From Cotesia glomerata (lineage: Eukaryota > Arthropoda > Insecta > Hymenoptera > Braconidae), in NCBI RefSeq assembly GCF_020080835.1, contig NC_058167.1:1026768-1090767 (forward strand): a DNA stretch of 64,000 nucleotides, in the 5' to 3' direction. A program made the translations under genes and the position numbers. Position 1 is the first letter of the stretch. Each line of letters opens with the position of its first letter. Shown in pieces: positions 1 through 10,852 of this stretch. A model generated the notes under the pieces. That model searched no databases. It had not been told where the DNA came from and was given only the letters and a program-made list of their open reading frames with translations.

Positions 1-793
1 AGTGCGACTCTCCTACGCAGTTTTTTTTTTTTCACAATGATTACAATAATAAATGATACAATGATCTCGCAACGATATAAAACAATAAAAAAAAAAATTT
101 TTTTGCGCGACGTAGCTCGAACGACAGCCGTGACATAAGTCCCAAAAATTCCAGCGTCGCTCCTTTTTGCTCTTCTCCCTCCGTCATTTCCCATGTTGGT
201 TACGGACTCCGCCTGTTCGCCCAGAGATGGCGCCTCGATGTCCTCAGTCCCAAATAATCGCCACATTATCGATCTAAATTATCGAGCAATGGTGAGCTCA
301 CTCAATTTGAACCGTTCACATTACTGAGCAGTGACTCGCTCAGCTAATTTGATTTCGTGTTTTAGTTAACTCGGGTTAATCCACCTCCAACGAAGCTGTC
401 GTCCTACGACGATGCTCGTTCCCGACGATCCTCCAGGGTTCCATCGTTGTTCTCCGGCGCTTTTTCTTCGGTCTGACCTCCATCGTCGCTACTTATCTCT
501 AACTTATTATCTACCTAAATGGCTAAACATCGCAAAAATACTTAAGTTTAATTACTTTATTCTGATAGCTACGATAGGACGCATAATTAATAAATTAATA
601 ATGACAACCCCGACGCAGGGATGCAATTTAAATCTCGCGCCATCGAGCTTCGCTATTTCCACCAAGGGGCGAGTCGGTCGCGGTGAATCCACCAACGACG
701 CTGAAAGACTAAAATGACGACACAACAAATTTGTCTCAATATGAGAGCGAAATTAGCTCTCCAAAATTTAGCCATTGGACAAGTGGCTCGTGA
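1..793. other. Intergenic, no gene recognised; GC-richer than surroundings
   Basis: Moderately GC-rich for this window, with a short ORF at 412-717 that matches nothing I recognise. The composition resembles retroelement untranslated sequence, but I see no LTR ends, primer site or domain. Left unassigned. Confidence 0.4.
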
Positions 794-1140
794 GTCCACA
801 TGTCACACTCTTTATAGGCTGAATTTAGAACAAAATGTCACGAGGCTTTTCAATAGAGACTATAATTGTCTATAATCACTAATCATTAACTATTCACTAT
901 ATGGAAATTCAAAAAAGAAGTATTTCAAAACTACATTTTTAAAGAAAATTGCAGTTTTGCACTGAAAGGAGCTTGTAACTCTTTTCAGGCTAAATCTGCG
1001 ACAAAATGTCGTAAGGCTTTCCAATAGAGACTATTTTTGTCTATAATTACTAATCATTAACTAGTTACTATATGGTCAATTTAAAAAAGTAGTAATTTAA
1101 AACTTAATTTTTGAGGAAAATCACAGTTTTGGACCGAGAG
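794..1140. repeat. Two-copy tandem repeat, unit about 185 bp
   Basis: Two adjacent units share the order 'caaaatgtc', 'aatagagacta', 'ctaatcattaacta', 'actatatgg' and then a segment ending in 'gcagttttg' or 'cacagttttg'. The second unit starts near 975. The copies are diverged. No coding potential is visible. Confidence 0.7.
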
Positions 1141-1256
1141 GTGAGTAGTAAGGGGTATAGCGTGCGAGACTTATTCCCTCTCTTCCCCGTTCCGCCTAGG
1201 TTGGGTACACGTGCTAGTGCGCTGGGGTGGGGGTCTGTCTGGGTCCTGTTTTATTA

Positions 1257-1650
1257 AACGATCAAGCGAGCCCCGCCGAAGGCGGGGCGAAGCTCGATCG
1301 CAATTATACGTAGCGTCTCGTTCGAAGATGATTAATAATTGTTCACATGTAGTACTGTCAAGTACGTGTCAACTACACAACCTTTAGAGTTTTAAATTTG
1401 AAACCTTTTCGGGCACCTATTCTTTACTACCTGGCGCGCGCCCTAGCGGTCTCATAACTTTCGAGTATTACCCCTCTTTTTTTTTTTTTTTTTTTTTTGA
1501 AATATTATCACTCAAGATGAATACCGGGTTGAAAAAAATTAATTTTGGGGTGACATTCAACGGGAGTGTGGTAATGATCTTCGAACGAGACGCTACGTAT
1601 AATTGCGATCGAGCTTCGCCCCGCCTTCGGCGGGGCTCGCTTGATCGTTT
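1257..1650. repeat. 73-bp perfect inverted repeat around a ~250-bp spacer
   Basis: The sequence from about 1257 to 1329 is the exact reverse complement of about 1577-1649. Each arm contains its own GC-rich hairpin (GCCCCGCCGAAGGCGGGGC) inside AT-rich DNA. The stretch 'gatgattaataattgttcac' also occurs as a direct repeat at about 1328 and 1676, so the arms sit inside a larger duplicated segment. The spacer carries an 18-base T run at about 1481-1498. A small foldback-type element is possible. No transposase is present. Confidence 0.8.
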
Positions 1651-1814
1651 AATTATACTAAGCGTCTTGTTCTCGATGATTAATAATTGTTCACATGTAG
1701 ATGTTTAGAGCTCGTGATAATATTTATTGTTGATACTTTTCTAACTTGTTACAGATCTTGCAAAAACATCGTTTTTTTGTTCGAAATTTCGATAATAAAA
1801 ACCATAGACACTAA

Positions 1815-2430
1815 GAAGCTATGTCCAATATTTCAGAAGATGTAGTAATTCAAATAATTAAAAGAAATTTCACGAGTGATCATTTAGTATCAAGAGAAGT
1901 GATCTTATACGAGTAGCTATAACGTTGGAAATATTGTTTTTAGAGTAAAATCTTAGGCGATCAAAAAGCTTATGGAATTTTTATGAAGACGCATCATAAT
2001 ACAGAGAAGCTATCTCCAATATTTCGGTGGATATAGTGATTGAAATAAACAAACGAAACTGGACGAGTTATCATTTATTATCAAAAAAGGTGTATCTGTA
2101 CGGGTAGCCATAAGTTTGGAAATATTATTTATAGAGCACAATCCGAGCAAGTCTGCTCAAGTTTATGGAATTTTTAATAAAAAGCACTATCATACTTTAT
2201 GGTAATCTCATATATTACAGAAGATATAGTTATTGACGTCATTCGTCAAGACATCACGAGTGATCACTGAGAATCAGAAGATCTATCTTTATAAAAACGG
2301 CTATAACTTTTTAAAAATTGATTGAAAAAAAAAAATCATAAAACATCAAATTCGTAGCTTATGAAATTTCGAAAATAAAAACCATAGACACTAAGGAGCT
2401 ATCTCCAATATTTAATATCGGTTTTTTTAA
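1815..2430. repeat. Degenerate tandem repeat, about three units of ~195 bp
   Basis: The motif 'agctat(g/c)tccaatattt' recurs at about 1818, 2010 and 2400, with a diverged form near 2205. Between copies come 'acgagt.atcat' and 'ttggaaatatt' blocks in the same order. It is AT-rich and non-coding. From 2430 to about 2935 I see nothing further. Confidence 0.6.
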
Positions 2431-2935
2431 ATTCCGATTTTTTTCGTTCCGAATTTCCTGAAATTTCGTTTTATTTGGTTTTTGATTTTTCTAGTTCTTG
2501 ACCGCCCGCGTTCGACTGACCGGGTTAATTAAAATTTAATGTCTCTATTTTTTCTACTGGGGGTTGCAATCGCGATGTCACCGGAGTTCGAGGTAATCCG
2601 CGACCTGAGAGTGGAATATCAAATATAACTTTAGGGCTTAATAAAAGTCTCGGACTAAAGGGACAGGGTATTTCTTCGAAGAAATAGAATAAATCGAGAA
2701 AATATCTTATCCAGATGTGCATTTAAGATAGCATTAACAAATATAATAAAACTAAGACTATTTTTTTTTTTTTTCTATCTCAATAAAATAATTTTTTTTT
2801 TCTCACTAAAGAATTACTAAATAAATAAAAAAAGGAAAATTGTTGAACTATAAAATTTTTGTGTGACACACAAGTTATTTTTCGAGATAAAATTCGTAAT
2901 AAATAAATAAATTTTTCTAACTTCAAAATTATTAT

Positions 2936-3598
2936 GTGGCGGTCATGTGACCGCTGACATTAAAATTATTTAAAAATTAGTAAAAATTTAGTTAAAATTA
3001 AAATTATTTTGTTAGACATTTAGGCTACAGTTAAGATTTGAAATTGTAAAATGTAGTAAATTCAATAGAATAATTTAGTTGTAAACTTTCAGTTGTAATA
3101 GGATTAAGTTGTAAATATTTGTACATTTTAAGATCCGGAGCCTTTTCTCTCCGGCTTGTGGGTTTTTCCCATGAGTTTTTTCCCAACAACTTTCCTCAAA
3201 CCTTTCCTGTTTATTACTCTTTTTTCTATGTGCAATAAACCCAAGCGATAGAGGACCCGAGGTCAGCATGGCCAGCTGTACTCTCGGGCCCGCTGACGTC
3301 ACGAAGGCTTATTGCCCCTTTGCACTTTTCTCACACTTTTCTATTTCCCGAAGATTTTCTTCGTGTCCCTTCGCAAATCTTCGGGGCCTTCTACCCCACT
3401 ACTACCCTTTAAACTTCGACTCTGATACCCAAAGTGCAGTAGTGGACACCATTATTCCGACCTAACTCCCCGTCCTGAGTGCACGTGGCTCCGGGTGATA
3501 TATTTCTGTCGTGAATCGTTACAATATACATAGTAAATTAACCTCACGTTTACTTATTAACAGAACCTACCACCGTACCCATTAAAAATCCTAAAGTG
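2936..3598 (+). repeat. Probable 5' LTR of the CsRn1-type gypsy element
   Basis: The region lies directly upstream of a primer-binding site and Gag. It opens with TGTGGCGGTCATGTGACCGC, a TG start with a small hairpin typical of an LTR edge. A GC-rich inverted segment lies at 3250-3300. No second LTR copy is in the window because the element is cut off at about 5335, so the left boundary is a guess and the right boundary is set by the primer site. The last bases are not the usual CA. Confidence 0.45.
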
Positions 3599-3612
3599 GT
3601 GACCCCGTGAAA
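3599..3612 (+). promoter_or_regulatory. Primer-binding site, tRNA-Trp type
   Basis: TGGTGACCCCG matches the complement of the tRNA-Trp 3' end including CCA. The CsRn1 clade of Ty3/gypsy elements is known for tRNA-Trp priming, and the Gag and Pol that follow fit that clade. The match weakens after the first 11 bases. Confidence 0.65.
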
Positions 3613-3782
3613 AAATACAGTGATTCTAGTGCGGTAATTCTGTTTAGTTAAATTCAATGTAGTTAATTAATTTATTTATTTACAAAAAATATAAAATTTT
3701 TTCCTTCTTTTCCTCTCCCGCGTATCGCTAAAATTTTTTTTTTAATCGTTCTTTTAGTGCAGTTTGAGTGAAAATTATAAAA

Positions 3783-4649
3783 ATGACTAACGAAGAAAGA
3801 GAAGTAACCCCGCAGGCAACAAACCCCGAGGTCCACGCCACTACTTCATACGCGCCGCAGCTACCCGAGTGCAAGAATGACGACGTGGAAATGTGGTTCG
3901 CACTCGTCGAGGCAGTTTTTACAGCATCGCGAATAACTTCGGAGAAAACAAAATACGCGATGATTTTACCGAAGCTACCGACCAGCGTGGCAATGGAAGC
4001 TCGCGATCTCATATTAGGCGAACCAGGAGATGCACCATACACGACTTTCAAAACCGAAATTTTGAAAAGACTTGGGACCACCGAGGACCAAAGAACGCGC
4101 CGGCTCCTGGAAAGTGAAGAGATGGGTGACCAAAAGCCGTCCCAGTTCCTGCGCCGCCTGCAACATTTAGCGGGCAAAAATATGTCAGAATCAACAGTGC
4201 GCGCCTTGTGGAAAGGACGTCTGCCGCGAGAGCTACAGGCTATCCTGGAGATCGTCAAAGATCAGCCACTCGAGAAAGCAGCGGAGATAGCGGACGCCTC
4301 CATCGTGCATATGCCGATCCGCCCGAGCCTAGCGGAGGTAAACCGAACAGCGCCGAAGCAAGAGGACTCCTTGGTGGAAGAGATGAGGAAGCTTAGTGCG
4401 GCATTTCACCAGGAAGTCGCTACGATGAAGAGGGAGATGGCAGCAGAGAGAGCAGGACGCGATCCGGTGCAGAACAATTCTAGTTCCCAGAAGCACAAGC
4501 AACGACGCTCCAGATCCCGCTCGCGTTCAAATTCAAGAAGTCAACGTCCCGCGGACTTGTGCTGGTATCACTGGAGATTCGATACCAAAGCCACTCGGTG
4601 TACAACCCCTTGTGTTAAGTCCCCGGGAAACCAGCTGGGAGGTCGTTAA
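3783..4649 (+). CDS. Gag, CsRn1-clade Ty3/gypsy retrotransposon
   Basis: Retrotransposon structural protein of about 288 residues from the ATG at 3783. The N-terminal half contains 'FTASRITSEKTKYAMIL', a CsRn1-type capsid signature. A long capsid-like helical region follows, then a basic Arg/Ser-rich stretch ('RRSRSRSRSNSRSQR'). The C-terminus has the spacing C-x2-H-x9-C-x3-C ('CWYHW...CTTPC'), the unusual CHCC finger of this clade in place of the retroviral CCHC. The stop and the pol ATG overlap as TAATG at 4647-4651, suggesting termination-reinitiation or frameshifting to make Pol. The reading frame is intact. The +1-frame ORFs inside it are shadows. Confidence 0.88.
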   Translation: MTNEEREVTPQATNPEVHATTSYAPQLPECKNDDVEMWFALVEAVFTASRITSEKTKYAMILPKLPTSVAMEARDLILGEPGDAPYTTFKTEILKRLGTTEDQRTRRLLESEEMGDQKPSQFLRRLQHLAGKNMSESTVRALWKGRLPRELQAILEIVKDQPLEKAAEIADASIVHMPIRPSLAEVNRTAPKQEDSLVEEMRKLSAAFHQEVATMKREMAAERAGRDPVQNNSSSQKHKQRRSRSRSRSNSRSQRPADLCWYHWRFDTKATRCTTPCVKSPGNQLGGR

Positions 4650-5335
4650 TGACGGCAAACGACCAATGCCCGAAGAAATCACGCCGTCTATTCGTCTGGG
4701 ACCGCTCGTCGAAAGTGCAATTCCTTGTGGATACCGGAGCAGACCTCTGCGTCTTCCCCCGACAACGACTCCGTGGCTCGCATGCAAAGTCCTCTTACGA
4801 ACTTTCAGCAGCCAACGGCACCCCGATAGCAACATACGGGTTTGTCACGCTTTCGCTCAACTTGGGACTAAGACGCGACTTCACTTGGAGGTTCGTCATC
4901 GCAGACGTCTCCAAGCCAATCCTCGGCGCAGATTTTTTGGCTCACTACGGACTCTTGCCAGACCTGCAGAATAGCCAGCTGATCGACTCGACCACTCTGC
5001 TTACCTTCAAAGGAAAGGTGACCGAGTGCGAAGAACCAAGCATAAAAACGATCAGCGGGTCATCAATGTTTCACGATTTACTGCGAGAGTTCCCGGAGAT
5101 CACACGCCCAGATGGCGCACCCCGGCAGGTAAAACATAATACTAAACATTACATTTTAACCACACCAGGGCCACCAGTCGCGCAAAAACCGCGACGGTTA
5201 GCTCCAGACAAACTTAGAGCAGCCCAAAAGGAGTTCAACAAGATGGTTCAGATGGGTATCGCCCGTCCAGGAAAAGGATCGTGGGCATCGCCTCTTCACA
5301 TGGTTCCCAAGAAAGGGGACGACGAATGGCGAGCA
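4649..5335 (+). CDS. Pol N-terminus: protease and start of RT, truncated
   Basis: The aspartic protease motif 'FLVDTGAD' lies about 27 residues in, followed by 'ILGADFLAHYGLLPDL', the second conserved protease block. The linker leads to 'MGIARPGKGSWASPLHMVPK', the conserved entry to Ty3/gypsy reverse transcriptase. Homology stops at 'KKGDDEWR', just before the RT active-site region, and the following sequence belongs to a different element. The break lies near 5335. No RT catalytic box, RNase H, integrase or 3' LTR of this element is present, so this copy cannot be autonomous. Confidence 0.88.
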
Positions 5336-5575
5336 AAAAGGGGATAAAAATATTAATCTTGAATGAATTAAACCTTGAACGTCAACCAGGACAAATTTTA
5401 CCGAGAATTCGAATTCCAAGCCCAAAACCTTTTCCCCTATTTCTCAAGACAGACGGAGCAGGCTGGGTATACCAATTATCGATTTAGATTAGGTATCGGG
5501 ACTAAGAATCTTTAGGTTAGTTAACATATTTTCGTGTTCCAAAAACCGCAAATAAAAATCGGATCATGCGAACAA

Positions 5576-6673
5576 ATGTCAGATGACGACAAACGGGCGT
5601 TACGAAGTCAGGGAAGTCAAAATCTACTGCCAGGCTTACCCCTAAAAACTAAGCCAAAACACAATTTTACATTTATCGATTCGGGCTTAGGAACTTCGGG
5701 TTTTCCAGGAATCTCGAGCGACGAAGACTCTGAGGGAGAAATAAACCCGGCGGAGAAAACTGTAGTTGTTCCACCTGCGAATTCCCAAACCCAACCGCAA
5801 GTCGTTGATCCAGTCCTCGACCCGGCGAATAATAATATTGGTGTTTTACTGGCGAACTCCCAAGTTCCACCGCAAGCCGTTGGTCCTACTATTAACCCGG
5901 TACCACCAGCACAAGACAACATGGCTCTGTCGGCGAATCAAAATATCTCACTAAACGATGCACTCTCGTTTGTGCCAAAGTTCAAAGGAAACCCCAACGA
6001 ACTTTTAGATTTTCTTAGTTATTGTAACGAAGCGAAGGCCGTTTTACCAGTTGAAGCTGAGGGTAATCTCGTAAAACTAATCTACGGGAGTAAATTCGGT
6101 AGTAAGGTAAAAGCCTCATTAAATTTTACTATTCCGGAGACGTTCGCCCTTCTGACCGCCGCATTAAAGAAAATTTACGTTCCGAACAAATCACTGTTTC
6201 AACTCCAGGGAGAGCTCGGTCGGATACATCAGAAAGACGGAGAATCGGTGGTTGACTTCGCGAATCGATTACGGAAAAAGGGGCGCGAAATAACCGAATG
6301 TTAAAAAGCCGATAATCCGGATGCAGCAGTTGCCGTAGTGGATGATTTTAAAGAAAAAATCGAAAACTCTATCGCTCAATGTTTCGTACAAAATTTAAAT
6401 AACGAAATTGACCAACGCATGTCGGCATGTGCAAATGTAGAGGAGGCTCTCGCGAATGTACGATGTCAGCTATGTGGGGGCCGGGGACACACAGCTAGGT
6501 ATTGCGAGGAAAATCCTAATCGACGATCTATTCCGAGTCAACTAATGAATCAGTTCCCCGCTAGTCAACCGCCAAACCAATCCCAAGCTAATCAATTTCG
6601 AACTAACAAGTATTGCGACTATCATAAAAATAATACCCATAACACCGGAGAATGTCGGGTATTACAACTGTAA
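5576..6673 (+). pseudogene. Gag of a second gypsy-type element, one in-frame stop
   Basis: One reading frame runs from the ATG at 5576 to the stop at 6671-6673 and is interrupted by TAA at 6302-6304. The N-terminus is acidic and proline-rich with degenerate repeats ('PPANSQTQPQ', 'LLANSQVPPQ'). The central part ('FVPKFKGNPNELLDFL', 'VDFANRLRKKGREI') is a capsid-like helical domain of gypsy/errantivirus type. A CCHC knuckle follows ('CQLCGGRGHTARYC') and then a second Cys/His cluster ('YCDYHKNNTHNTGEC'). A protease and RT of compatible type reappear at 12.3-14.7 kb, so these are probably parts of one insertion split by later elements. No envelope gene is visible. Confidence 0.75.
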
Positions 6674-7740
6674 CGGGTGTGGTTTTCCGCTCATTTGGCC
6701 CCTTAATTAATTTAATAAAAATAAAACAACACCTAGCAAAAGTGATTCTAAATTAACAAGGGCGCCACCAGGATTTTGTATCTCGGTTCCTGGAACCGGA
6801 AACCAGAGCTGAGCTTATAATCTACAGGGAGAGAGAGTGGAGGAAGGTGGTCTGACAGAAATAAATTTTTATTTAACAAAAATGACCGGTGTTTATTTAA
6901 CAACAAAATATGATAACAACTCGTGCCCTTGCACGTACACCGCTCACTTACAGCTAATTTACTTACAACTAAACTTACTTCACGCTTTCCCCCGGAAAGT
7001 CGCTACTACAACTTATATCTAACGGAGGATTTCGGGCTAAAACCGGCGACTCCGACTTAATAACAAGACACCTCGTACAAAGACATCAGTGTACGAGGGC
7101 TTATCAACAACGCCTGGCTACAGAAGCAACAGCCTAGTGACTGCAACGTAAGCCAAGAAGCCTCTGCAGCTCACGCACACACTCCACACTATCCTTACGT
7201 CGCGCTGTGCACCGGTCCCTCACGCTCTATCAAAATTCTTAATCCTGACGGTACCCTCTTATGGAGCGTCTATACCGCAGTTTCTAACTAAGTCGCGCTG
7301 TCCACCGGACCCTCACGCTCTATGCCAGCGAAACACCTCGCAAACGGATTGCTCACTTGCGAAGGAACGCTGGTAGCATTCACACACACATAACCCACGC
7401 GTCTCACACACACACTGACTCTACTTTACTTTTATTTTCTGGATTACAAAATTGAACTCCAAAAAAGTCAACGTTCGATTCTTACTAAAATTATTCAGTC
7501 ATTAGCTCGAGATTAAAATCATAAACAATTTTCACAATAAATAATTACTACTTAAAATTTCCGACTTAAAAATCGACGCCTAAACTTATTTCAAAATTAC
7601 CACGAGTTTAATACTCAGCACATTGTATAATCCTCAGAATATTCTCTATAAAATTAACTAAATTTCTCGGACGTAATCCACATTGATAAGTAGTTTTACA
7701 AAGAATTTTACCAAAATAATGGTATTAAATTTTACTTATT
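6674..7740. other. Non-coding, GC-richer stretch with a partial ~95-bp duplication
   Basis: No domain is recognised. A segment of about 95 bp is imperfectly duplicated ('cgcgctgtgcaccggtccct' at about 7200 and a close copy at about 7297, both followed by 'cacgctctat'). The composition suggests retroelement untranslated sequence, perhaps an LTR of an element that interrupted the gypsy copy. I cannot place its ends. Confidence 0.35.
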
Positions 7741-7849
7741 TTAATTTTATTTATTTATTTATTTATTTTATTGAAGACATTCGGCCCTAGAACTTACGTT
7801 CCCTAAAGGCCGTAGAAATTTAATAGTATTATTACATAGTGAGTAAGTA

Positions 7850-7945
7850 CTTTGAATACAAAATTATAAAGTAATTTGAATACAAAATTAAAAAGTAATT
7901 TGAATACAAAATTAAATAGTAATCTGAATACAAAATTAGAAACCA
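7850..7945. repeat. Short tandem repeat in the non-LTR 3' UTR
   Basis: About four units of 23-25 bp built on 'agtaatttgaatacaaaatt'. Located between the ORF2 stop and the A-rich 3' tail. Confidence 0.85.
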
Positions 7946-8008
7946 TTTTGAATAACATTTTAATCATATAAGTAAATGAACACTTATTATTATTATTGAC
8001 TCTCTAGT

Positions 8009-10750
8009 TCAAATGTCTTTATCAAAAATTAATTTGTAACACAACGTCTGAAACTCAGCTGAAGAATTCACGGCCACAAGATCACTCGGTAACTGATTCC
8101 ATTCCCTCACTGCAGTCAACAAGAATGAATTTTCATAGGCAACAGTCCTACAGGCAGGCTGATGCAGAACTTGATTTCTACGCTCAACACGACCCCTGAC
8201 ATCAAGCAATATTTCGAAATTCGAATGCAACAACTTATGATGCTGCATATTTAGCATTTTATACACCAGACTCAAAATTAGAAACTCACGCCTACTTCGG
8301 AGCGTCAACCATCCAAGTCTCCTCCTGTAAGGTGTTATGTGCTCAAACCGCCGAGCTCCAAATATGAATCTGATGCAAGCATTGAACTTCCGCTGGAGCC
8401 TAAGTTGCAAAGTCCCCGAAATATTTGTAAATACAGCACTGCAATAATCAAATATAGGCAATATCAGAGCAGCAACTAGTCTTCTCCGCATTGAAGCACT
8501 TAGCACCTTACTGTTCATTTTCAATCGAGCAAGACAACTCATCGCTTGTTGGCTAGTAGATACCACTTGGTCATGCCAAGACAAAGTACTGTCTAAGAGA
8601 ACACCAAGATACTTGACAGTGGAGACATAGACAACAGGCACTCCATTTACGAGCACACTAGGTGCATTCTGACAAATTGGACTGCTAACATGTTGCCGAC
8701 TGCCGAAAATAGCAGCTTTTGTCTTAGCCTCATTAAGTTTGAGCCGATTGTGACGGCACCAATCTTCAATTTTCACAATCGTAGCGTTCAGCCCATCCAC
8801 TGCCTGTCCAATTCCTTCCATTTTGCTAATAACATAGATCACTAGATCATCAGCATAAAATATATGCTTACAGTCTATCACAGAACCAAGCTCCGAAACA
8901 AACAGTGCATACAGCAGCGGTCCAAGCACACTCCCCTGAGGCACTCCACTAGTCAGCTCTTTCCATGACGAGACATTATCCTCATTTTTTACCGCCTGAC
9001 GCCTGCACGTCAAATACGAATGAAACCACCTTAGTGCACTCTCTGAAAGGTTCAGTTCTCGTAGCTTCATCAGTAGTAGCAAATGATCAACACTATCAAA
9101 TGCTTTTGTAAAGTCAAAAAACACTGCAGTAGTAATTAACCGCTCATCGATTCCAGCACGTATATCGTCACATAATCGAAGCAATGCCGTTTGCGTACTC
9201 ATTCCCTCACGAAACCCAGTTTGACAAGGATCTAATAAGTTATTAGCCGTAACATAGCAGACTAATTGTTCATAGACACAGCGCTCAAGCACCTTTGATA
9301 ACGAACACAGAATGGAAATTGGTCTGTAGTCACTGAAATGCTCTGGCGATTTCGCCTTCGGTATCGGAATAACAAATGTATCTTTCCACTGCTTCGGAAA
9401 CTCTGATGACACCAATGACGCATTGAGCAAGTCCACAATCGATTGCAAACAAAATGGCAGTAATAGCTTATAGTACCCAATTGGAATCCCATCCGGCCCA
9501 ACCGCACCTGTGCTAATGCGTTTTAAGTTCTTTTCAACATCACTAATAGTAATCTCAACAAAAGTAAACTGCTGATCACCATCGCCACACATGCACGCCG
9601 CCAGCAGCAAATCATCGCTTACACAACTGCCACCAATTGACACAAAATAATCATTGAGTCCTTCAACATCAAGATTTAACGGATTTACAGATGACTTAGT
9701 TTTGAGAAGCCCAAGCCGCCTGAAATCATTCCAAATTGCCTTCGGACTTCCATGAAGTTCTAGCCTCGATTTTAAATAATCCTTCTTGGCAGCCAAAATC
9801 CTTCGTTTAACTAGACGACGCACATTGGAAAACTCAGCATACGCATATCCAGTTCTTTTGAAAATTCTATACAACTTATTCCTTCTGCTTTGGAGATCAC
9901 GTATGTCGTCATTAAGCCACGGAGCTGGTAACCTAGAAACTTTGATTGTACGCTCAGGAGCAATTGAGTCCAAAACTCGACAAATACCACCATTCAGAGT
10001 AGTAACCGACTCATCCAATGTCTTATAACGATCAAACATCGGTAGCTCAGTTTCTAACACTTGGGCCTCAATGGCTTCCGGGGTGATTAGCTTCCAACTG
10101 CGACACTTAATTGTCTTTGCCTGCTGCTTTGTCATAGCAAAATTCACATTCACCGATATCACATCATGTCCTGACAAAAAAGGCACATCTGACTGAGCTG
10201 AAGAAATAACCGCTGCTTGGTCACTCACAATGCAATGATCAATCCACGTGTCCGACGTCGCCGTATGATGCGTAGCAGCATAGGGAACCAAATACAAATC
10301 ATGCATGCTGCAGAAGTCCCTCAGACACTTGGACTCATAAGAATCCGTCAACATGTTAATATTTAAATCACCAATAATCACAATGTTGTTGTAAAAAGGC
10401 AGCAGCTGATCAAAGTCTTGCTCAAAAGCATCAAACAATGCCGCTCGCGGCGGTCGGTAAATAACACAAACTAATATCTTTCTGCTGTTATCAGCCAGTA
10501 ATTCAACAGCAATATATTCCAATTCAAAATCTGATAAGTTCGATGAGCATGCCACTACCCTAATAACATTCGCATTGAGCCAAGTCTCAGACACAGCAAT
10601 AACATCCGAAAAATCAGATCTAAATTGTTCTTGAAATTCATCAACATGAGGCACAAGTGATTGAGCATTAAGGTGACATAGTTTTAAATAATTAGGTACA
10701 CTCGGAATTACAGCTGAGACAAAACGTTGTGGAGAGTCAATATGTTCACG
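8009..10750 (-). CDS. Non-LTR ORF2: AP-type endonuclease plus reverse transcriptase
   Basis: Open from the ORF1 stop to 8009. The first ATG is at 10652-10654, but recognisable endonuclease sequence begins upstream ('LCHLNAQSL'), so the true start is upstream of that ATG. Endonuclease blocks seen: 'VSETWLN', 'VIYRPP', 'IIGDLNINML', 'TWIDHCIVSD', 'LSGHDVISV'. RT blocks seen: 'FSDYRPISIL', 'GFREGMSTQTALLRL', 'FDFTKAFDSVDH', 'SGVPQGSVLGPLLY' and the catalytic 'FYADDLVIY'. The C-terminal region with 'ITPYRRRLGWL' is typical of the CR1/jockey group. Compared with the second copy, roughly 35-40 residues are missing after 'SETWLN', removing the usual Gly-rich 'R.GGG' segment. There is no frameshift or stop in the RT. 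Confidence 0.9.
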   Translation of the reverse strand, partial: REHIDSPQRFVSAVIPSVPNYLKLCHLNAQSLVPHVDEFQEQFRSDFSDVIAVSETWLNANVIRVVACSSNLSDFELEYIAVELLADNSRKILVCVIYRPPRAALFDAFEQDFDQLLPFYNNIVIIGDLNINMLTDSYESKCLRDFCSMHDLYLVPYAATHHTATSDTWIDHCIVSDQAAVISSAQSDVPFLSGHDVISVNVNFAMTKQQAKTIKCRSWKLITPEAIEAQVLETELPMFDRYKTLDESVTTLNGGICRVLDSIAPERTIKVSRLPAPWLNDDIRDLQSRRNKLYRIFKRTGYAYAEFSNVRRLVKRRILAAKKDYLKSRLELHGSPKAIWNDFRRLGLLKTKSSVNPLNLDVEGLNDYFVSIGGSCVSDDLLLAACMCGDGDQQFTFVEITISDVEKNLKRISTGAVGPDGIPIGYYKLLLPFCLQSIVDLLNASLVSSEFPKQWKDTFVIPIPKAKSPEHFSDYRPISILCSLSKVLERCVYEQLVCYVTANNLLDPCQTGFREGMSTQTALLRLCDDIRAGIDERLITTAVFFDFTKAFDSVDHLLLLMKLRELNLSESALRWFHSYLTCRRQAVKNEDNVSSWKELTSGVPQGSVLGPLLYALFVSELGSVIDCKHIFYADDLVIYVISKMEGIGQAVDGLNATIVKIEDWCRHNRLKLNEAKTKAAIFGSRQHVSSPICQNAPSVLVNGVPVVYVSTVKYLGVLLDSTLSWHDQVVSTSQQAMSCLARLKMNSKVLSASMRRRLVAALILPIFDYCSAVFTNISGTLQLRLQRKFNACIRFIFGARRFEHITPYRRRLGWLTLRSRREFLILSLVYKMLNMQHHKLLHSNFEILLDVRGRVERRNQVLHQPACRTVAYENSFLLTAVREWNQLPSDLVAVNSSAEFQTLCYKLIFDKDI

Positions 10751-10850
10751 TTATGCAGACAGCCCCAGAATATGATCAAGGTCCATTGATGGGTACACCT
10801 TGACCGGCTCAGACCCAACCTTAGGACGAACACAAACACATGTGTTAGCA
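10751..10850 (-). pseudogene. ORF1 C-terminal fragment of the non-LTR element
   Basis: About 32 codons in one frame end at TAA (10751-10753), with the pattern 'CVRP...GSEPVKVYPSMDL'. It parallels the end of the second element's ORF1 ('VVCLKENDDSAKIEIRS'), the C-terminal domain of the nucleic-acid-binding ORF1 protein. The rest is gone, consistent with incomplete target-primed reverse transcription. Confidence 0.6.
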
Positions 10851-10852
10851 AG

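Larger units (their letters stand above)
7741..10850 (-). mobile_element. CR1/jockey-like non-LTR retrotransposon, 5'-truncated
   Basis: On the minus strand the order is the C-terminus of ORF1 (stop at 10751-10753), ORF2 (endonuclease and RT, stop near 8009), a 3' UTR with a short tandem repeat, and a 3' end in an (AAAT)n-type tail at about 7741-7770. The 5' end is lost at about 10850 inside ORF1, next to a duplicated C-rich segment. The layout matches the second element of this window (49.0-53.6 kb). It sits in the gap between the gag and protease parts of the gypsy copy. Confidence 0.85.

Noticed and set aside
412..717. 101-residue ORF
   Set aside because: No domain, no splice context, low-complexity ending.
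3728..4258. 176-residue minus-strand ORF
   Set aside because: Shadow of the Gag frame on the opposite strand.
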